Both the position numbers and the translations under genes were made by a program. From Candidatus Sulfopaludibacter sp. (lineage in GTDB: Bacteria > Acidobacteriota > Terriglobia > Bryobacterales > Bryobacteraceae): a stretch of 50,417 bases of DNA. The first letter of the stretch is position 1, and every line of letters starts with the position of its first letter. Below the pieces are notes generated by a model, which worked only from the letters and a program-made list of their open reading frames with translations, ran no database searches and was not told where the DNA came from. The stretch covers positions 1-50,417 of the forward strand of contig JARLGM010000031.1 of assembly GCA_031292755.1 (NCBI GenBank). Direction: 5' to 3'. Of the stretch, positions 1 to 9,378 are shown piece by piece.

Positions 1-14
1 AGGGACCGGATTAC

Positions 15-43
15 AGTATAACGGAGGCCCTCTACTTTTGCAA
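15..43 (-). promoter_or_regulatory. Candidate sigma70-type promoter reading off the left edge
   Basis: On the minus strand TTGCAA (38-43) is followed after exactly 17 bases by TATACT (15-20). This matches 4/6 and 5/6 positions of the -35 and -10 consensus at ideal spacing. It would drive a gene lying beyond the left end of the window. The stretch from 44 to 249 holds no gene that I can support. Confidence 0.4.
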
Positions 44-249
44 TGAATTTATGACTCAGGACACTAGTTCGTTGGCAATCGCGGTTACGTCCAGTTATGC
101 ACGATTCGCTCATTATAAATAAATCTCAGCTGACGACAATGCTTTTGCCCAGGTCCCACGAAATTATCAGGCTGGCCGCCGACCGCCGGCGTGCAGGGGT
201 AATCCAGAACTCCGGGCGCCCCCATTCTGGGAAGCTGAGGAGCAACCGA

Positions 250-906
250 TCAAGCAGCTACCCGGAAGCCGTAATCGGCGTAGCGGAATTCGGGAGGAAT
301 GCTGCTGCGGGCGGCGCAGCGCGCAATCTTGATCTGGTGACGCCACGCGCCACCGCGGGAAGCGCGGCGGTGGCCGGTGGCCGGGCCTTGCGGATTGTCC
401 GGCGGTGAAACGCCGTAATAGCCCGCATCGTACCAATCGCTGCACCATTCGTGCACGTTCTCGCACATGTCGAACAGCCCGAAACCGTTCGGTTCGGATT
501 TGCCCACCGGCTCCGGACCTTCGCGCCAGCGCTCCGCATATCCGGGACGCTCTGTTACCGGCCGATCGCCCCAGGGGTAGAGTCGCTGCTCCAGGCCACC
601 GCGCGCGGCGAATTCCCATTCGGCCTCGGTGGGCAGGCGGACAGCGAATCCCCACTCGCGGCCGAGCCAAGCGCAAAACTCCACGGCATCGAACCAACTC
701 ACGCCGGTCACGGGCAGTTCGGCGCACGCGTAGGTAAACGGGCGGAAGGCGGCGTACTGTACGTTGGTCACCTGGTAGCGGCAGAGACGAAACGGCGCGA
801 CGGTGACCCGGTGGGCCGGACGCTCCTCATCGCGACCGTCGTTTTGGCCCATGAGAAACGTGCCGCCGGGGATTGCCGCCAGCTCGCTTGGGTCGAGGAG
901 TTTCAT
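250..906 (-). CDS. Formylglycine-generating-enzyme (SUMF1/FGE-sulfatase) family protein
   Basis: A 218-residue protein of the FGE/EgtB/PvdO fold. It opens with the family's IPGGTFLMG strand, continues with VTVAPFRLCRYQVTN, LPTEAEWEFAARGG and CENVHEWCSDW, and ends with the RGGAW...GFRVA signature. Only one Cys (in ARCAARS) lies in the region where true formylglycine-generating enzymes carry their copper-binding Cys pair, so sulfatase maturation is not supported. Family members with other roles act in non-haem-iron oxidation, and many have no known role. I chose the ATG at 906 because the homologous region begins there; a longer frame to 993 adds only unrelated residues. The start lies 80 bases inside the 3' end of the RNase R gene on the same strand, suggesting translational coupling. 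The substrate is unknown. Confidence 0.85.
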   Translation of the reverse strand: MKLLDPSELAAIPGGTFLMGQNDGRDEERPAHRVTVAPFRLCRYQVTNVQYAAFRPFTYACAELPVTGVSWFDAVEFCAWLGREWGFAVRLPTEAEWEFAARGGLEQRLYPWGDRPVTERPGYAERWREGPEPVGKSEPNGFGLFDMCENVHEWCSDWYDAGYYGVSPPDNPQGPATGHRRASRGGAWRHQIKIARCAARSSIPPEFRYADYGFRVAA

Positions 907-3160
907 CTTCCAGGATCGAAAACTGCAGCTTCCGTTCGTTGGCATCCACGCGGTCGAGAACCACACGCACCTGGTCGCCGATGGCAAACTCACGGCGGGT
1001 GCGCCGGCCCACGATCTTGCGGATGTTCTCCTGATAAGTGTACTGGTCGCCGGGCAGCGTGTCGATAGGCACCAGGCCCTCGATGAACAGGTCGGCCAGT
1101 TCGACGAAGAGGCCGTATTTGGCGGTGCTGATGATCAGGGCGTCGAAATCCTGGCCTACGCGCTCGGCCATGAACTTCACTTTTTTCCACTCCACCAGTT
1201 CGCGCTCGGCATCGGCGGCGTGGCGTTCGGATTGCGAGCACTCTTCGGCGATGGCGCGCAGTTCCGGTTCCTGCGGCAGCGACGCGATGCGGTCTTCCAT
1301 TACGCCGCGCAGCAGACGATGAATTTCCAGATCGGGATAGCGGCGGATGGGCGAAGTGAAATGCGTATAGCTCCCGGCTGCCAGGGCGAAGTGGCCGGCG
1401 TTGTCCACGTGGTACCGTGCCTGCCGCAGCGAGCGCAGCATCAGGTAGCTGAGGATGCGTTCTTCGGGCTTGCCCTCGATCTTGGCGACCAGCTTCTGAT
1501 AGTGGCGCGACGAAATATTGGTCTGGCCGGGCAGGACGATTTCCTTCCGCTGCTTGCTGCCCTCTCGGCGCTTATCGGTGTAGCCGAACTTCTTCACGGG
1601 AATCGCACCCACGCCCAGCGAATATCCGAAGTGCGCCGCCACTTCTTCGAATTCCAGCACGCGGCGCGGATCGGGCAATTCGTGAATGCGGTAAATCGAG
1701 GCGATTCCGGCCTGTTCCAGGTGCGCCGCCACGGCCTCATTAGCGGCCAGCATGAATTCTTCAATCAGGCGATGCGCTATGTTCCGGGGTGCGCGCGAAA
1801 CGCCGGTCATGGCGCCCCACTCGTCGAATTCGATGAGCGGCTCGGGCAGGTCGAAATCGATGGACCCGCGGCGCACTCGCTTGCGATTCAGAATCAGCGC
1901 CAGTTCCTGCATCAGCTCGAAGCGCTTTACCAGAGGGCCGTAGCGATCGCGCAACCCGGCATCGCCTTCCAGCAGCAGGTGGACATTGGTATAGGTCATG
2001 CGCTCCACGCTGCGGATGACGCCGGCGGTGAACTCCTGACCAACCACTTCGCCCTGATGATCGATTTCGAGCAGTGCGGAAAGCACCAACCGGTCGGCCT
2101 GCGGCACCAGCGAGCAGATATTGGTGGAAAGCTCGAAGGGCAGCATGGGGACGGCGCGATCGGGAAAGTAGACGCTGGTGCCTCGCAGGCGAGCCTCGGA
2201 ATCGATGGGGGTGCCCGGGCGCACGTAGTGGCTGACGTCGGCGATGTGGACCTGCAGGGCATAGTTGCCGTTGGGCAGACGATCGACCCACACGGCATCG
2301 TCGAAATCGCGCGCCGTTTCGCCGTCGATCGTCACGATGTCCAACGGGCGGAAGTCGCGGCGGCCTTCCAGTTCGGCGGAGGTAATTACGGAGGGCATCG
2401 CCTGCGCCTGCTCCAGGACCTCCGGCGGAAACTGGTGCGGCAGGTGATGTTTGCGAATGACGATTTCGACATCCACGCCGAAATCGTCGGGCCGGCCCAG
2501 AATCTCCATCACGCGGCCCACCGGGCCGCTGCCTTTCTCCGGAAATTCCAGCAGTTCGACGTTGACCACCATGCCGTTCAGCTCTTCCACCGATTCGACC
2601 TTGGGCGCGGTGACGCCGATGCGGTCCACCGGCGCGGTCTCGGGCGGGAACTCCATGCCTTCGGGGATCTCGATCCACTGCTGGATGCGCTCGTCCTGAG
2701 GCACCACGTAACACCCGCGGCGCCCGATGTGGAATTCGCCGACCACCAGGGGATTGGCGCGGCGCAGCACCTTGACGATCTCACCATCCGCCCGGCCATC
2801 CGCTTCGATGCGGGCGATCCGGACCACCACCTTATCGCCGTGCATGGCTTTGGCGGCCGAATCGGGCGGAATGAAGATGTCGCCGTTGAGACGCTCGATG
2901 GGGTGATCCGAAATGAGGAAGCCGTAGCCTTCCCTATGCATGTTGAGGCGGCCCACGGCGAATTCGCGACTGCGCGACGTGACGGCAAAGTGGCCGGAGC
3001 GCAACTCGATCAGGTCGCCGCGCGCGGTCAGGCGGGCGAGCGCGGATTCCAGGCCGGCGCGCTCGCCACCCTTCGTCCCCAACTCTCGAACGAGTTGTTT
3101 GAAATTGGCCTTGGCATGCGGCAGGCTCGCGATGTGGTCCAAAAGGACGGCGTCCGTCAC
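827..3160 (-). CDS. rnr: Ribonuclease R (RNase II/R family 3'-5' exoribonuclease)
   Basis: A 777-residue protein of usual RNase R length. It has an N-terminal winged-helix segment (about 1-60), two cold-shock/OB domains (about 70-230), the RNB catalytic domain with the metal-binding ETARDFDDAVWV motif and the HYVRPGTPID and RRYPDLEIHRLL blocks, an S1 domain (about 640-720), and a basic tail rich in Arg and Lys. RNase R degrades structured RNA processively in mRNA turnover, rRNA quality control and trans-translation. The start codon is GTG. No Shine-Dalgarno sequence precedes it; a TAAAAT hexamer sits 6 bases upstream. It is the promoter-proximal gene of a two-gene unit with the downstream FGE-like gene and is divergent from the FecR/DUF6600 gene. 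Confidence 0.95.
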   Translation of the reverse strand: MTDAVLLDHIASLPHAKANFKQLVRELGTKGGERAGLESALARLTARGDLIELRSGHFAVTSRSREFAVGRLNMHREGYGFLISDHPIERLNGDIFIPPDSAAKAMHGDKVVVRIARIEADGRADGEIVKVLRRANPLVVGEFHIGRRGCYVVPQDERIQQWIEIPEGMEFPPETAPVDRIGVTAPKVESVEELNGMVVNVELLEFPEKGSGPVGRVMEILGRPDDFGVDVEIVIRKHHLPHQFPPEVLEQAQAMPSVITSAELEGRRDFRPLDIVTIDGETARDFDDAVWVDRLPNGNYALQVHIADVSHYVRPGTPIDSEARLRGTSVYFPDRAVPMLPFELSTNICSLVPQADRLVLSALLEIDHQGEVVGQEFTAGVIRSVERMTYTNVHLLLEGDAGLRDRYGPLVKRFELMQELALILNRKRVRRGSIDFDLPEPLIEFDEWGAMTGVSRAPRNIAHRLIEEFMLAANEAVAAHLEQAGIASIYRIHELPDPRRVLEFEEVAAHFGYSLGVGAIPVKKFGYTDKRREGSKQRKEIVLPGQTNISSRHYQKLVAKIEGKPEERILSYLMLRSLRQARYHVDNAGHFALAAGSYTHFTSPIRRYPDLEIHRLLRGVMEDRIASLPQEPELRAIAEECSQSERHAADAERELVEWKKVKFMAERVGQDFDALIISTAKYGLFVELADLFIEGLVPIDTLPGDQYTYQENIRKIVGRRTRREFAIGDQVRVVLDRVDANERKLQFSILEDETPRPKRAGGNPRRHVSHGPKRRSR

Positions 3161-3166
3161 TCTTTG

Positions 3167-3172
3167 ATTTTA
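3167..3172 (-). promoter_or_regulatory. TAAAAT -10-like hexamer immediately before rnr (possible leaderless start)
   Basis: On the minus strand TAAAAT ends 6 bases before the GTG of rnr, and no Shine-Dalgarno core is present. Transcription from this element would begin at or next to the start codon. No good -35 hexamer is visible at 17 bases. Confidence 0.35.
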
Positions 3173-3221
3173 CTTACAACGCTTACGGAGGTATGCTCGT
3201 CAACATTGGCGGGTAGGTGTC

Positions 3222-5225
3222 ATGATACGGCTCACCCTTTTATTGATTCCCGCGGCGCTCTTCGCGGGGCAGGTACGGTACGCCCGCCTGGGCGAATTTT
3301 CGGGTCCGGTGGAAGTGCAGCTTCACCCGGCGGATGAATGGATGCCGGCGGAACGGAATCTGCCTTTGCCGGAATCGGCCTGGGTTCGCACGGGTGCCGG
3401 CGCGCGCGTCGAAATGGAACTGGACGATGGCAGCGTCTGCCGCCTGGGCCCGGATTCGCAAGGCGGGTTCTCCGATTACACGCTGCTTTCCACCGGCCAG
3501 CGCGTCACGCTCATCTCGCTGGATCACGGCGTGGCCTACTTCACCGGCCGTCCGCAGGGGAAAGACGCGTTGACCCTGGCCGCACCCGGTATGCAGGTGA
3601 TCCTGGTAAAAAAAGCTCGCATCCGCCTGGAAGCGGAGACGGCCTGGACGCGCCTTTCCATACTCGAAGGGTCGGCACGGTTTTCCTCGCCCACCGCGGA
3701 GATCGATCTGGTACAGGGGCAGTACACCCGCGTGGAGCCGGACAATCCCGCGCGGTTCGTGCTGGATCGCGGTATCGCCGAAATGGCGCTGGACCGCTGG
3801 AACGCCGAGCGCGACAAAGCGCTGGCGTCGCCGGTCAGCGCAGGGCACGTGGCGGAGCGGTACGGTGTGGCCGATCTGGACGCGGCGGGCCAATGGATCG
3901 AGACCGGCGCCTACGGCGCCGTCTGGCAGCCCAAAACGCCCGCGGGCTGGGTGCCATATCAAAACGGTCGCTGGCGCTGGTACGATGCCATGGGCTACAC
4001 CTGGGTCAGCGACGACGCATGGGGCTGGTTGCCGTTCCACTATGGCCGCTGGACGCGCACCAGCGACTTGGGTTGGATCTGGGCCCCTTCGGTCAGCCAG
4101 GTATTCAAGCCCGGCGATGTGTATTGGATGCGCGGGTCGAAAATCGCTGGATGGGGACCGCTGGCTCCCGGCGAAGAATGGGACCCGCCCTCGCAGCCGC
4201 AAGAGTTCCTGAACGTGCACACAACGTGGGCCGCTTTTTCGCCCGAGGCGCGGACCATCGACCCGGCGGGCTTCAAGGATCGTCCCAAGGAAGCGCTTAC
4301 GGCCGCGGTGTTTCTGTCGTCGCTACCCTCCCCTGCGTTTGTCACGGCGCGGCTGGATGCCGTGCGGCCCGTGGTGAAGGCCGGCAGCACGCGTATAGTG
4401 CCGTCGCTCCAGGGCGTGAGCTTTCAGGATTTCGGCGATCCGCCCCCGCCTCCGCCGGCCATCGTGATCACGCCGGCGCCGCCTCCGCCAATCGTCGTCA
4501 TCAATAATCCGCCGGCCGACCCCGAGCAGGTAGCCGTGCCTTATGCCGTACCCTATCCGGTGCTTGCAGGCACCTTCAGCATGACGACTTCGGGCGGCCC
4601 GAAAAGGCAGCCGCCCCAGCCCAAAACCTCCGCGCCCGCCCCGTCCTCACCCCCGCCGCCCCAATCGGCCGGCAGAGGCGGAACGAACCCGGGAAAGCCG
4701 CAGCCGCCCATCCTGAAGCCGAAGCGGCCGCGCGACGATGGCGAACGCGCGAGCTATAACCAGGTGCTCAAAGATGCGAGCGATCCCGCGAAACAGCTTG
4801 TGGACCTCGATAACTGGTCGCGCCGCTATCGCGATTCGGATTACGAAGACGAGCGCCGGGTCTTGTACATGCAGGTCTTCAGCAAATTGAATCATCCGGA
4901 CAAAGTAGTGGAAGAGGGCGCCAGGCTGCTTGCCAAGGGCCTGGAGCGGACTTTCCCGGACCCGGCCGATGGTCCGACCGAGATTCTGAACGTCCTCTAT
5001 CTGACTACCGTGAGCGGCCAGTTACTGGATAATCCGCACAAGCCGGAGGCGGCCACCATCACTGCCGCGGCGCGCAGGCTGCGCGAGTATCTGCCGGCCT
5101 TCTTTGCGCCGGAACGGAAGCCCGCCAACCTGAGCGCCGAAAACTGGCAGCAGGCCCGCACCTTCATGGACGACGCCGCCAAGAAGACGCTGGCGACTGC
5201 GGCTCATTGGTCGCCAACGAACTAA
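3222..5225 (+). CDS. Secreted FecR-domain / DUF6600 protein with Pro-rich linker
   Basis: A 667-residue exported protein. The N-terminus (MIRLTLLLIPAALFAG) is a signal peptide. Residues about 20-180 resemble a FecR-type beta domain (AWVRTGAGARVEME, VYFTGRP-like strands, ILEGSARF, VQGQYTRV). Residues about 215-330 are the tryptophan-rich DUF6600 module, with repeated GRWRWYDAMGYTWVS, AWGWLPFHYGRW and LGWIWAPS segments. A low-complexity proline region (about 405-500, including runs of PPPPP) is followed by an alpha-helical C-terminal part (about 505-660) of unknown fold. The start is supported by GGGTAGG upstream. In acidobacteria this type of protein is abundant, and I know of no assigned function; a cell-surface structural role is inference only. 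Divergent from rnr and followed 22 bases later by the VOC gene. Confidence 0.85.
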   Translation: MIRLTLLLIPAALFAGQVRYARLGEFSGPVEVQLHPADEWMPAERNLPLPESAWVRTGAGARVEMELDDGSVCRLGPDSQGGFSDYTLLSTGQRVTLISLDHGVAYFTGRPQGKDALTLAAPGMQVILVKKARIRLEAETAWTRLSILEGSARFSSPTAEIDLVQGQYTRVEPDNPARFVLDRGIAEMALDRWNAERDKALASPVSAGHVAERYGVADLDAAGQWIETGAYGAVWQPKTPAGWVPYQNGRWRWYDAMGYTWVSDDAWGWLPFHYGRWTRTSDLGWIWAPSVSQVFKPGDVYWMRGSKIAGWGPLAPGEEWDPPSQPQEFLNVHTTWAAFSPEARTIDPAGFKDRPKEALTAAVFLSSLPSPAFVTARLDAVRPVVKAGSTRIVPSLQGVSFQDFGDPPPPPPAIVITPAPPPPIVVINNPPADPEQVAVPYAVPYPVLAGTFSMTTSGGPKRQPPQPKTSAPAPSSPPPPQSAGRGGTNPGKPQPPILKPKRPRDDGERASYNQVLKDASDPAKQLVDLDNWSRRYRDSDYEDERRVLYMQVFSKLNHPDKVVEEGARLLAKGLERTFPDPADGPTEILNVLYLTTVSGQLLDNPHKPEAATITAAARRLREYLPAFFAPERKPANLSAENWQQARTFMDDAAKKTLATAAHWSPTN

Positions 5226-5247
5226 ACTGGCTGAAGGCAAAAACCCT

Positions 5248-5628
5248 ATGATGTTCCCCGCTCCTGTCCCGGAAATCCCCGCCGCCAACGTCTCCAAAGC
5301 CGCAGCCTACTATGTCAACTCGCTGGGCTTCACTATCGATTGGGGAGACGACCAGGGCGGCATCGCAGGCATCTCAAGGGGCAATTGCAGGCTGTTTATC
5401 ACCAACCGCTCCTTCCGGGAGCCCTACGGCAACACCGGCCCGATCCTTTTCTGGCTCAATCTCGAGAGCAAGGCTGAGGTGGACGAACTTTACGCAGAGT
5501 GGAAGGCCGCGCAAGCAAAGATTGTTTCCGATCCCGAGGACAAACCATGGAAGCTGCGCGAGTTTATCGCGGCCGATCTGGATGGCAACCTCATTCGTGT
5601 CTTCTATGATTTCCGGAGAGACAGCTAA
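5248..5628 (+). CDS. Glyoxalase/bleomycin-resistance (VOC) family protein
   Basis: A 126-residue single-domain VOC protein with the paired beta-alpha-beta-beta-beta layout: VPEIPAANVSKAAAYYVNSLGF at the N-terminus and FIAADLDGNLIRVFYD at the C-terminus. The final motif (DPDGN-like, here DLDGN) is typical of bleomycin-binding and glyoxalase-like members. The first-module metal His normally found in glyoxalase I is not obvious, so a metal-dependent lyase reaction cannot be claimed; a small-molecule binding or resistance role is equally possible. A GAAGG about 13 bases upstream is a poor ribosome site. It follows the FecR/DUF6600 gene closely and converges on the alanyl-tRNA editing gene. Confidence 0.85.
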   Translation: MMFPAPVPEIPAANVSKAAAYYVNSLGFTIDWGDDQGGIAGISRGNCRLFITNRSFREPYGNTGPILFWLNLESKAEVDELYAEWKAAQAKIVSDPEDKPWKLREFIAADLDGNLIRVFYDFRRDS

Positions 5629-5645
5629 CGGAACGGCATCGATGA

Positions 5646-6806
5646 CTAGCCGAGTTGCGCCAGGATCGCGTCCAGCCGCCCGGCATCGCCGATGCTGCCC
5701 TGAGCAATGCGCCCGGTACCGCCGCCGCGTCCGCCATGCGCGGAAAGCGCCGCCTTCAAGACCTTGCCGGCATCGATTCCCGCATCTTCGGACACCGCCA
5801 GCAGGACCGACGCCGGATCCTGTAGTGCAGCCACGAAGACGGCCTTCGAGTGCGCGGTGAAGTTCTGCGCGATCGCGCGTAGCTCCTCCAGATTGCCGCG
5901 CTCGGCCCGCCGCGAAACGCGTCGAAAACCGTCAGAGCCGGGTTCGGTGGCCGCGTACAGTTCCCGCCCCTGGTGCCCCGCCAGATCGAGTTCCAGTTTG
6001 CGGCGGGCCTTATCCCCGGCGCGGGCCGTTTCCTGTGCGGCCGCCACCATGCCCGGCACTTCGTCCAGCGGCGCGGAAAAAAGCTGCGCGGTACGCGACA
6101 GCGCTTCGTAGTCGGCGCGGGCGCGGCGGATGGCGCGGCCGCCACAGAGGAATTCCACGCGCGAGGTCTGCCGCACCTTTTCCACCTTGCGCAGCAGCAC
6201 CGCGCCGATTTCGCCGGTGGCGCGCACATGGGTGCCGCCGCAGGCGCTGCGGTCCACGCCTTCGATGGAGACGATGCGCAGCGTGCCTTCGCGATCCGAA
6301 GGCTTGCGGAGCCCCTGGACTTCCGCGGCGTGCTCAAACTGCACCGCAACGGGGCGATTCTCCCAGATCGACTCGTTGACCCGCCGCTCGGTTTCGGCTA
6401 GAACGCGCGCATCCACGGCGCCGCCTTCCAGGTCGATGGTGGAGTTGTCGGCGCCCATATGGAAGCTCACCGTCTTCAGGTGGAACAGTTCCTCGAAAAC
6501 GGCCGAAAGCAGGTGCTGGCCGGTGTGCTGTTGCATGTGATCGAAACGGCGCCGCCAGTCGATGGCACATTCGACGGACCCCATGGCGACCGGCGCGGCG
6601 ACACGGTGGGCGACGCGCTCCTCCTCTTCGGAGACATCGGTCACGGCAATGCCGGAGATCGTACCGAGATCGAACGGCTGTCCACCGGAAGTGGGGTAGA
6701 ACGCGGTACGGTCGAGATACAGCACCAGGCCATCGGGGGAGGTTTCGATCACGCGCGCGGAGAAATCGCGCAGATAGGAATCGGTGTAGTAGAGACGTTC
6801 AGACAT
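5646..6806 (-). CDS. alaX: Free-standing alanyl-tRNA editing protein (AlaX-L type, with DHHA1 domain)
   Basis: A 386-residue protein built from the AlaRS editing half without the synthetase core. Zinc ligands are visible as HTGQH (H94, H98) and CGGTH (C189, H193), and the TAFYPTSGGQPFD motif opens the tRNA_SAD region. The C-terminal part (about 240-386) carries a DHHA1 module ending in AHGGRGGGTGRIAQGS, as in AlaRS. The family hydrolyses Ser-tRNA(Ala) or Gly-tRNA(Ala) in trans. Length and the DHHA1 tail fit AlaX-L rather than the short archaeal AlaX forms. No full alaS is present in the window. The gene lies 64 bases downstream of the MoxR/VWA operon on the same strand, with no functional link that I can see. 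Confidence 0.92.
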   Translation of the reverse strand: MSERLYYTDSYLRDFSARVIETSPDGLVLYLDRTAFYPTSGGQPFDLGTISGIAVTDVSEEEERVAHRVAAPVAMGSVECAIDWRRRFDHMQQHTGQHLLSAVFEELFHLKTVSFHMGADNSTIDLEGGAVDARVLAETERRVNESIWENRPVAVQFEHAAEVQGLRKPSDREGTLRIVSIEGVDRSACGGTHVRATGEIGAVLLRKVEKVRQTSRVEFLCGGRAIRRARADYEALSRTAQLFSAPLDEVPGMVAAAQETARAGDKARRKLELDLAGHQGRELYAATEPGSDGFRRVSRRAERGNLEELRAIAQNFTAHSKAVFVAALQDPASVLLAVSEDAGIDAGKVLKAALSAHGGRGGGTGRIAQGSIGDAGRLDAILAQLG

Positions 6807-6870
6807 GAGGACACTGTCATTGTGCCAGGAATCGGCCGGCGAAGGCAGGCAGTCTTCCGTGGCGGCCGCC

Positions 6871-9378
6871 CTACGCCGTCGCCGGCCGCAGATGCAAAGC
6901 CTCCAACAGCCCCTTCCACTTCCGCAGCACCAGTTCGGTCAGGTTCAGCAGAATCGCCAGCGCCAGGAATAGCGGCCACAAATCCATGATCGTTGCAATA
7001 CTGCGGCCCGTCGAATCGAATACCTGCCGCGCCGGCGGATTGTAACGTCCGCCCGTGGCCGAAGCAATCTGCCGCAGCAGTTGCGGATTGTTTCCGTACT
7101 CCTGCATCTCGTCTTCCTGCCGGTAGAATCCCACCTCCGGAAACGCCGGCGAATCCGCCACCGGGCGTACCCGGAACAGCCCCTGGTTCTGCCCGATTGC
7201 CAGACTCCCGCGATAGTGCCCCTCCGCCACTTTGCTCACCTTCAGCGGCTGTTGGAATCCATTGGGCCCCATCGCGAAAATGTCCGGAATCGCCGCCGGC
7301 TCCGGCACGTTCTTCGAAAGGCGATAATCCACCACCAGCAGCCCGGACGCGCGATCGTAATCTGCCGACGTCTCCGTCTGCGGCGCATGCGGCAGCAGAT
7401 CGCGAAAAATGTTCGCCCACAGTTTGTCGAAGCCCGGCCACGTCACCCATTTCTCCGCCCAGCGATTCTTGGCGTCGCTCGTGAACACCGCGCTCCTCCC
7501 CAGGCCATACTGCCACCGCACCAGCAGCGGATCGCCCCGGTCCGCCTCCAGAATCGTGTCCGAGGTCGGCCGCGACTGGAAGCGCACATAGCCGCGCAGC
7601 GCTGGAGCCGTCTCCATCCCCACTCCGTCCAGAATCTCGGCCGCCTGCAGAATCCGCGGCGTGATCGATTTCTCCACCGCCGTCACGCCCGTATGCTCTT
7701 CCACGTCGCGCAGCAGAATCTGCTCCAACCCGGATGGATCGTTCAAAAAATACGATTTGCCCTCGGCCGAAGACGCCACCTTTTCCAGAAATGCGCGGTT
7801 CACGTCCTGCCCCAGCCCCACCGTGGAGATCGTGACGTGATTGTTCACCGCTTCCCTGGTCAGATTCATGCTGTCGCCTTCTTCGCTGATACCGTCGGTC
7901 AGCAACACGATGTGCTTATAGACTGCCGTCTGCGGCAGAATTCTCTGGTACGCCTCCGTCAGCGCCGGGGCGATCTGCGTCCCGCCATCCGGCGTGATCC
8001 CCGCGATCAACCGCTTGATCGCCGCGCGATCCTCCGCCTTCCGGATCGGCACCGCCCATTGAAACGAGTTGTCGAAGATCAGCACGCCCACCGTGTCGAT
8101 GGGCCGCAGATTGTCCACCACGCCGCTGGCCGCCAGCCGCGCCAGTTCGATTTTGCGTCCCTCCATCGAAGACGATTTGTCGATGATCAGCACCACACTG
8201 GTCCCCTCCGGCGAACGCGGCGGCGCCAGTTTCGCCGGCAGCGTCCGCTCCAGCGCGTCTTCCGGCTGATTCTTCTTGTCCACGTAAATGTTGTGCTCGC
8301 CGGCGATCCACACCAGGCCGCCGCCCTTCTTCACGAATGCCTCCAGCGCCTCCTTGCGCGGCGCCGGAATGCTTTCCATATCCCAGTTGTTGATCACGAT
8401 CAGTTGATAGTCGTCCAGCTTCTCCGGAATGCCCGTCTGTGAGTGCTCCACCTCGAACTGATTCGCCTGCAATGTGCGCTGCAAGTGGACCTCGCTCGCC
8501 GGCGGATCGTTCGAGATCAGCAACACGCGCGGATGGCGCAGAATCACCGCGTCCTCAAACCGCGTTTCCCCCATCCCCTCGGCTGAGATCTTCCCAGCCA
8601 GCGCGATCGCCCCCACGGAATTCACGCTGGCCTCCAGACGCAGATGATTGGTTCCCGCGGCCAGCGCCACTCTGCTCGACCCCAGTTGTTTTCCTTCCGC
8701 CGTCAGTTCCACCGCGGCCTGCGCGGCGGCCGGCGATTCCAGCGTCACCTCAATCGGAAACCGCTCCCCGCTGAACACCTGTCCGGGAAACGAAACCGTC
8801 TGCAGCAGCAGGCCCGGCTTGGGCCGCCCCGCCACCGCCACCGTATCGATCGGCACCCCCAACTGCCGCGCCTGCCAGATCCCCCGCGCCACGCTTCCCA
8901 GATTCTCGTTGCCGTCGCTCACCAGCACCAGCCGCGGCACCATCCCCGCCGGCAGCGCCGCCACGCCATCGCGTATCGCCGCTTCCAGGTCCGTGCCGTG
9001 GCCGGGCGCGCCCGCCGTGTGCCGTAACTGCCAGCCGTTGCGCCCGCGCTCGTCCAGCGCCGTGTTCCGGGTTGTGCGCGCAAACGGAATCACGCGCATC
9101 CAATGTCCCCCGCGAGCCTGCTCCATGCGGTCGGCCAGGCCCGACTCCGTCCGCAAATCGTCGGGCGAAATGCTGGCCGATGTGTCCACCAGCACCCCTA
9201 CCGCGACTTTGCTCTGATACACCGTCAGCCGCGGCATCGATAGCGCCAGCGCGATCGCCACCAGCGTGCCTGCCTTCAGCCCCAAAGCCAGCCGGCGCGA
9301 AGAACTGCGCCACTCCCACACCGCCCACGCCACCGGCAGCAGCGCCAGCACCAGGGCCCACGGCCGGTCGAACGTCAT
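6871..9378 (-). CDS. Membrane protein with two VWA domains and a glutamine-amidotransferase-like module
   Basis: An 835-residue membrane protein, last gene of the MoxR operon. Two N-terminal membrane helices (about 7-21 and 31-48) precede a first VWA domain with MIDAS motif DTSAS (D65). A class-I glutamine-amidotransferase-like fold without an obvious catalytic Cys follows (around 290-370, with YQLIVINNWD and GGGLVWIAGEHN). A second VWA domain (about 393-560) has MIDAS motif DKSSS near residue 399 and LLTDGISEEGD. A final membrane helix lies near the C-terminus (LWPLFLALAILLNLTELVL). The ATG at 9378 overlaps the stop of the upstream gene as ATGA; the reading frame extends further but the upstream residues are non-homologous. 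Such proteins occur with MoxR ATPases and are thought to act in metal-dependent protein assembly at the envelope; the exact client is unknown. Confidence 0.88.
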   Translation of the reverse strand: MTFDRPWALVLALLPVAWAVWEWRSSSRRLALGLKAGTLVAIALALSMPRLTVYQSKVAVGVLVDTSASISPDDLRTESGLADRMEQARGGHWMRVIPFARTTRNTALDERGRNGWQLRHTAGAPGHGTDLEAAIRDGVAALPAGMVPRLVLVSDGNENLGSVARGIWQARQLGVPIDTVAVAGRPKPGLLLQTVSFPGQVFSGERFPIEVTLESPAAAQAAVELTAEGKQLGSSRVALAAGTNHLRLEASVNSVGAIALAGKISAEGMGETRFEDAVILRHPRVLLISNDPPASEVHLQRTLQANQFEVEHSQTGIPEKLDDYQLIVINNWDMESIPAPRKEALEAFVKKGGGLVWIAGEHNIYVDKKNQPEDALERTLPAKLAPPRSPEGTSVVLIIDKSSSMEGRKIELARLAASGVVDNLRPIDTVGVLIFDNSFQWAVPIRKAEDRAAIKRLIAGITPDGGTQIAPALTEAYQRILPQTAVYKHIVLLTDGISEEGDSMNLTREAVNNHVTISTVGLGQDVNRAFLEKVASSAEGKSYFLNDPSGLEQILLRDVEEHTGVTAVEKSITPRILQAAEILDGVGMETAPALRGYVRFQSRPTSDTILEADRGDPLLVRWQYGLGRSAVFTSDAKNRWAEKWVTWPGFDKLWANIFRDLLPHAPQTETSADYDRASGLLVVDYRLSKNVPEPAAIPDIFAMGPNGFQQPLKVSKVAEGHYRGSLAIGQNQGLFRVRPVADSPAFPEVGFYRQEDEMQEYGNNPQLLRQIASATGGRYNPPARQVFDSTGRSIATIMDLWPLFLALAILLNLTELVLRKWKGLLEALHLRPATA

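Noticed and set aside
250..906. Sulfatase-modifying enzyme in the strict sense
   Set aside because: The paired active-site cysteines are not visible and no sulfatase gene is nearby; only family membership is claimed.
803..3337. Long open frame on the plus strand opposite rnr
   Set aside because: It is the antisense shadow of RNase R in GC-rich DNA; its translation has no domain and is His/Gln/Gly-rich as expected for a shadow. Similar long shadows at 9072-10745, 16577-18046, 30731-32404 and 37331-38893 were dropped for the same reason.
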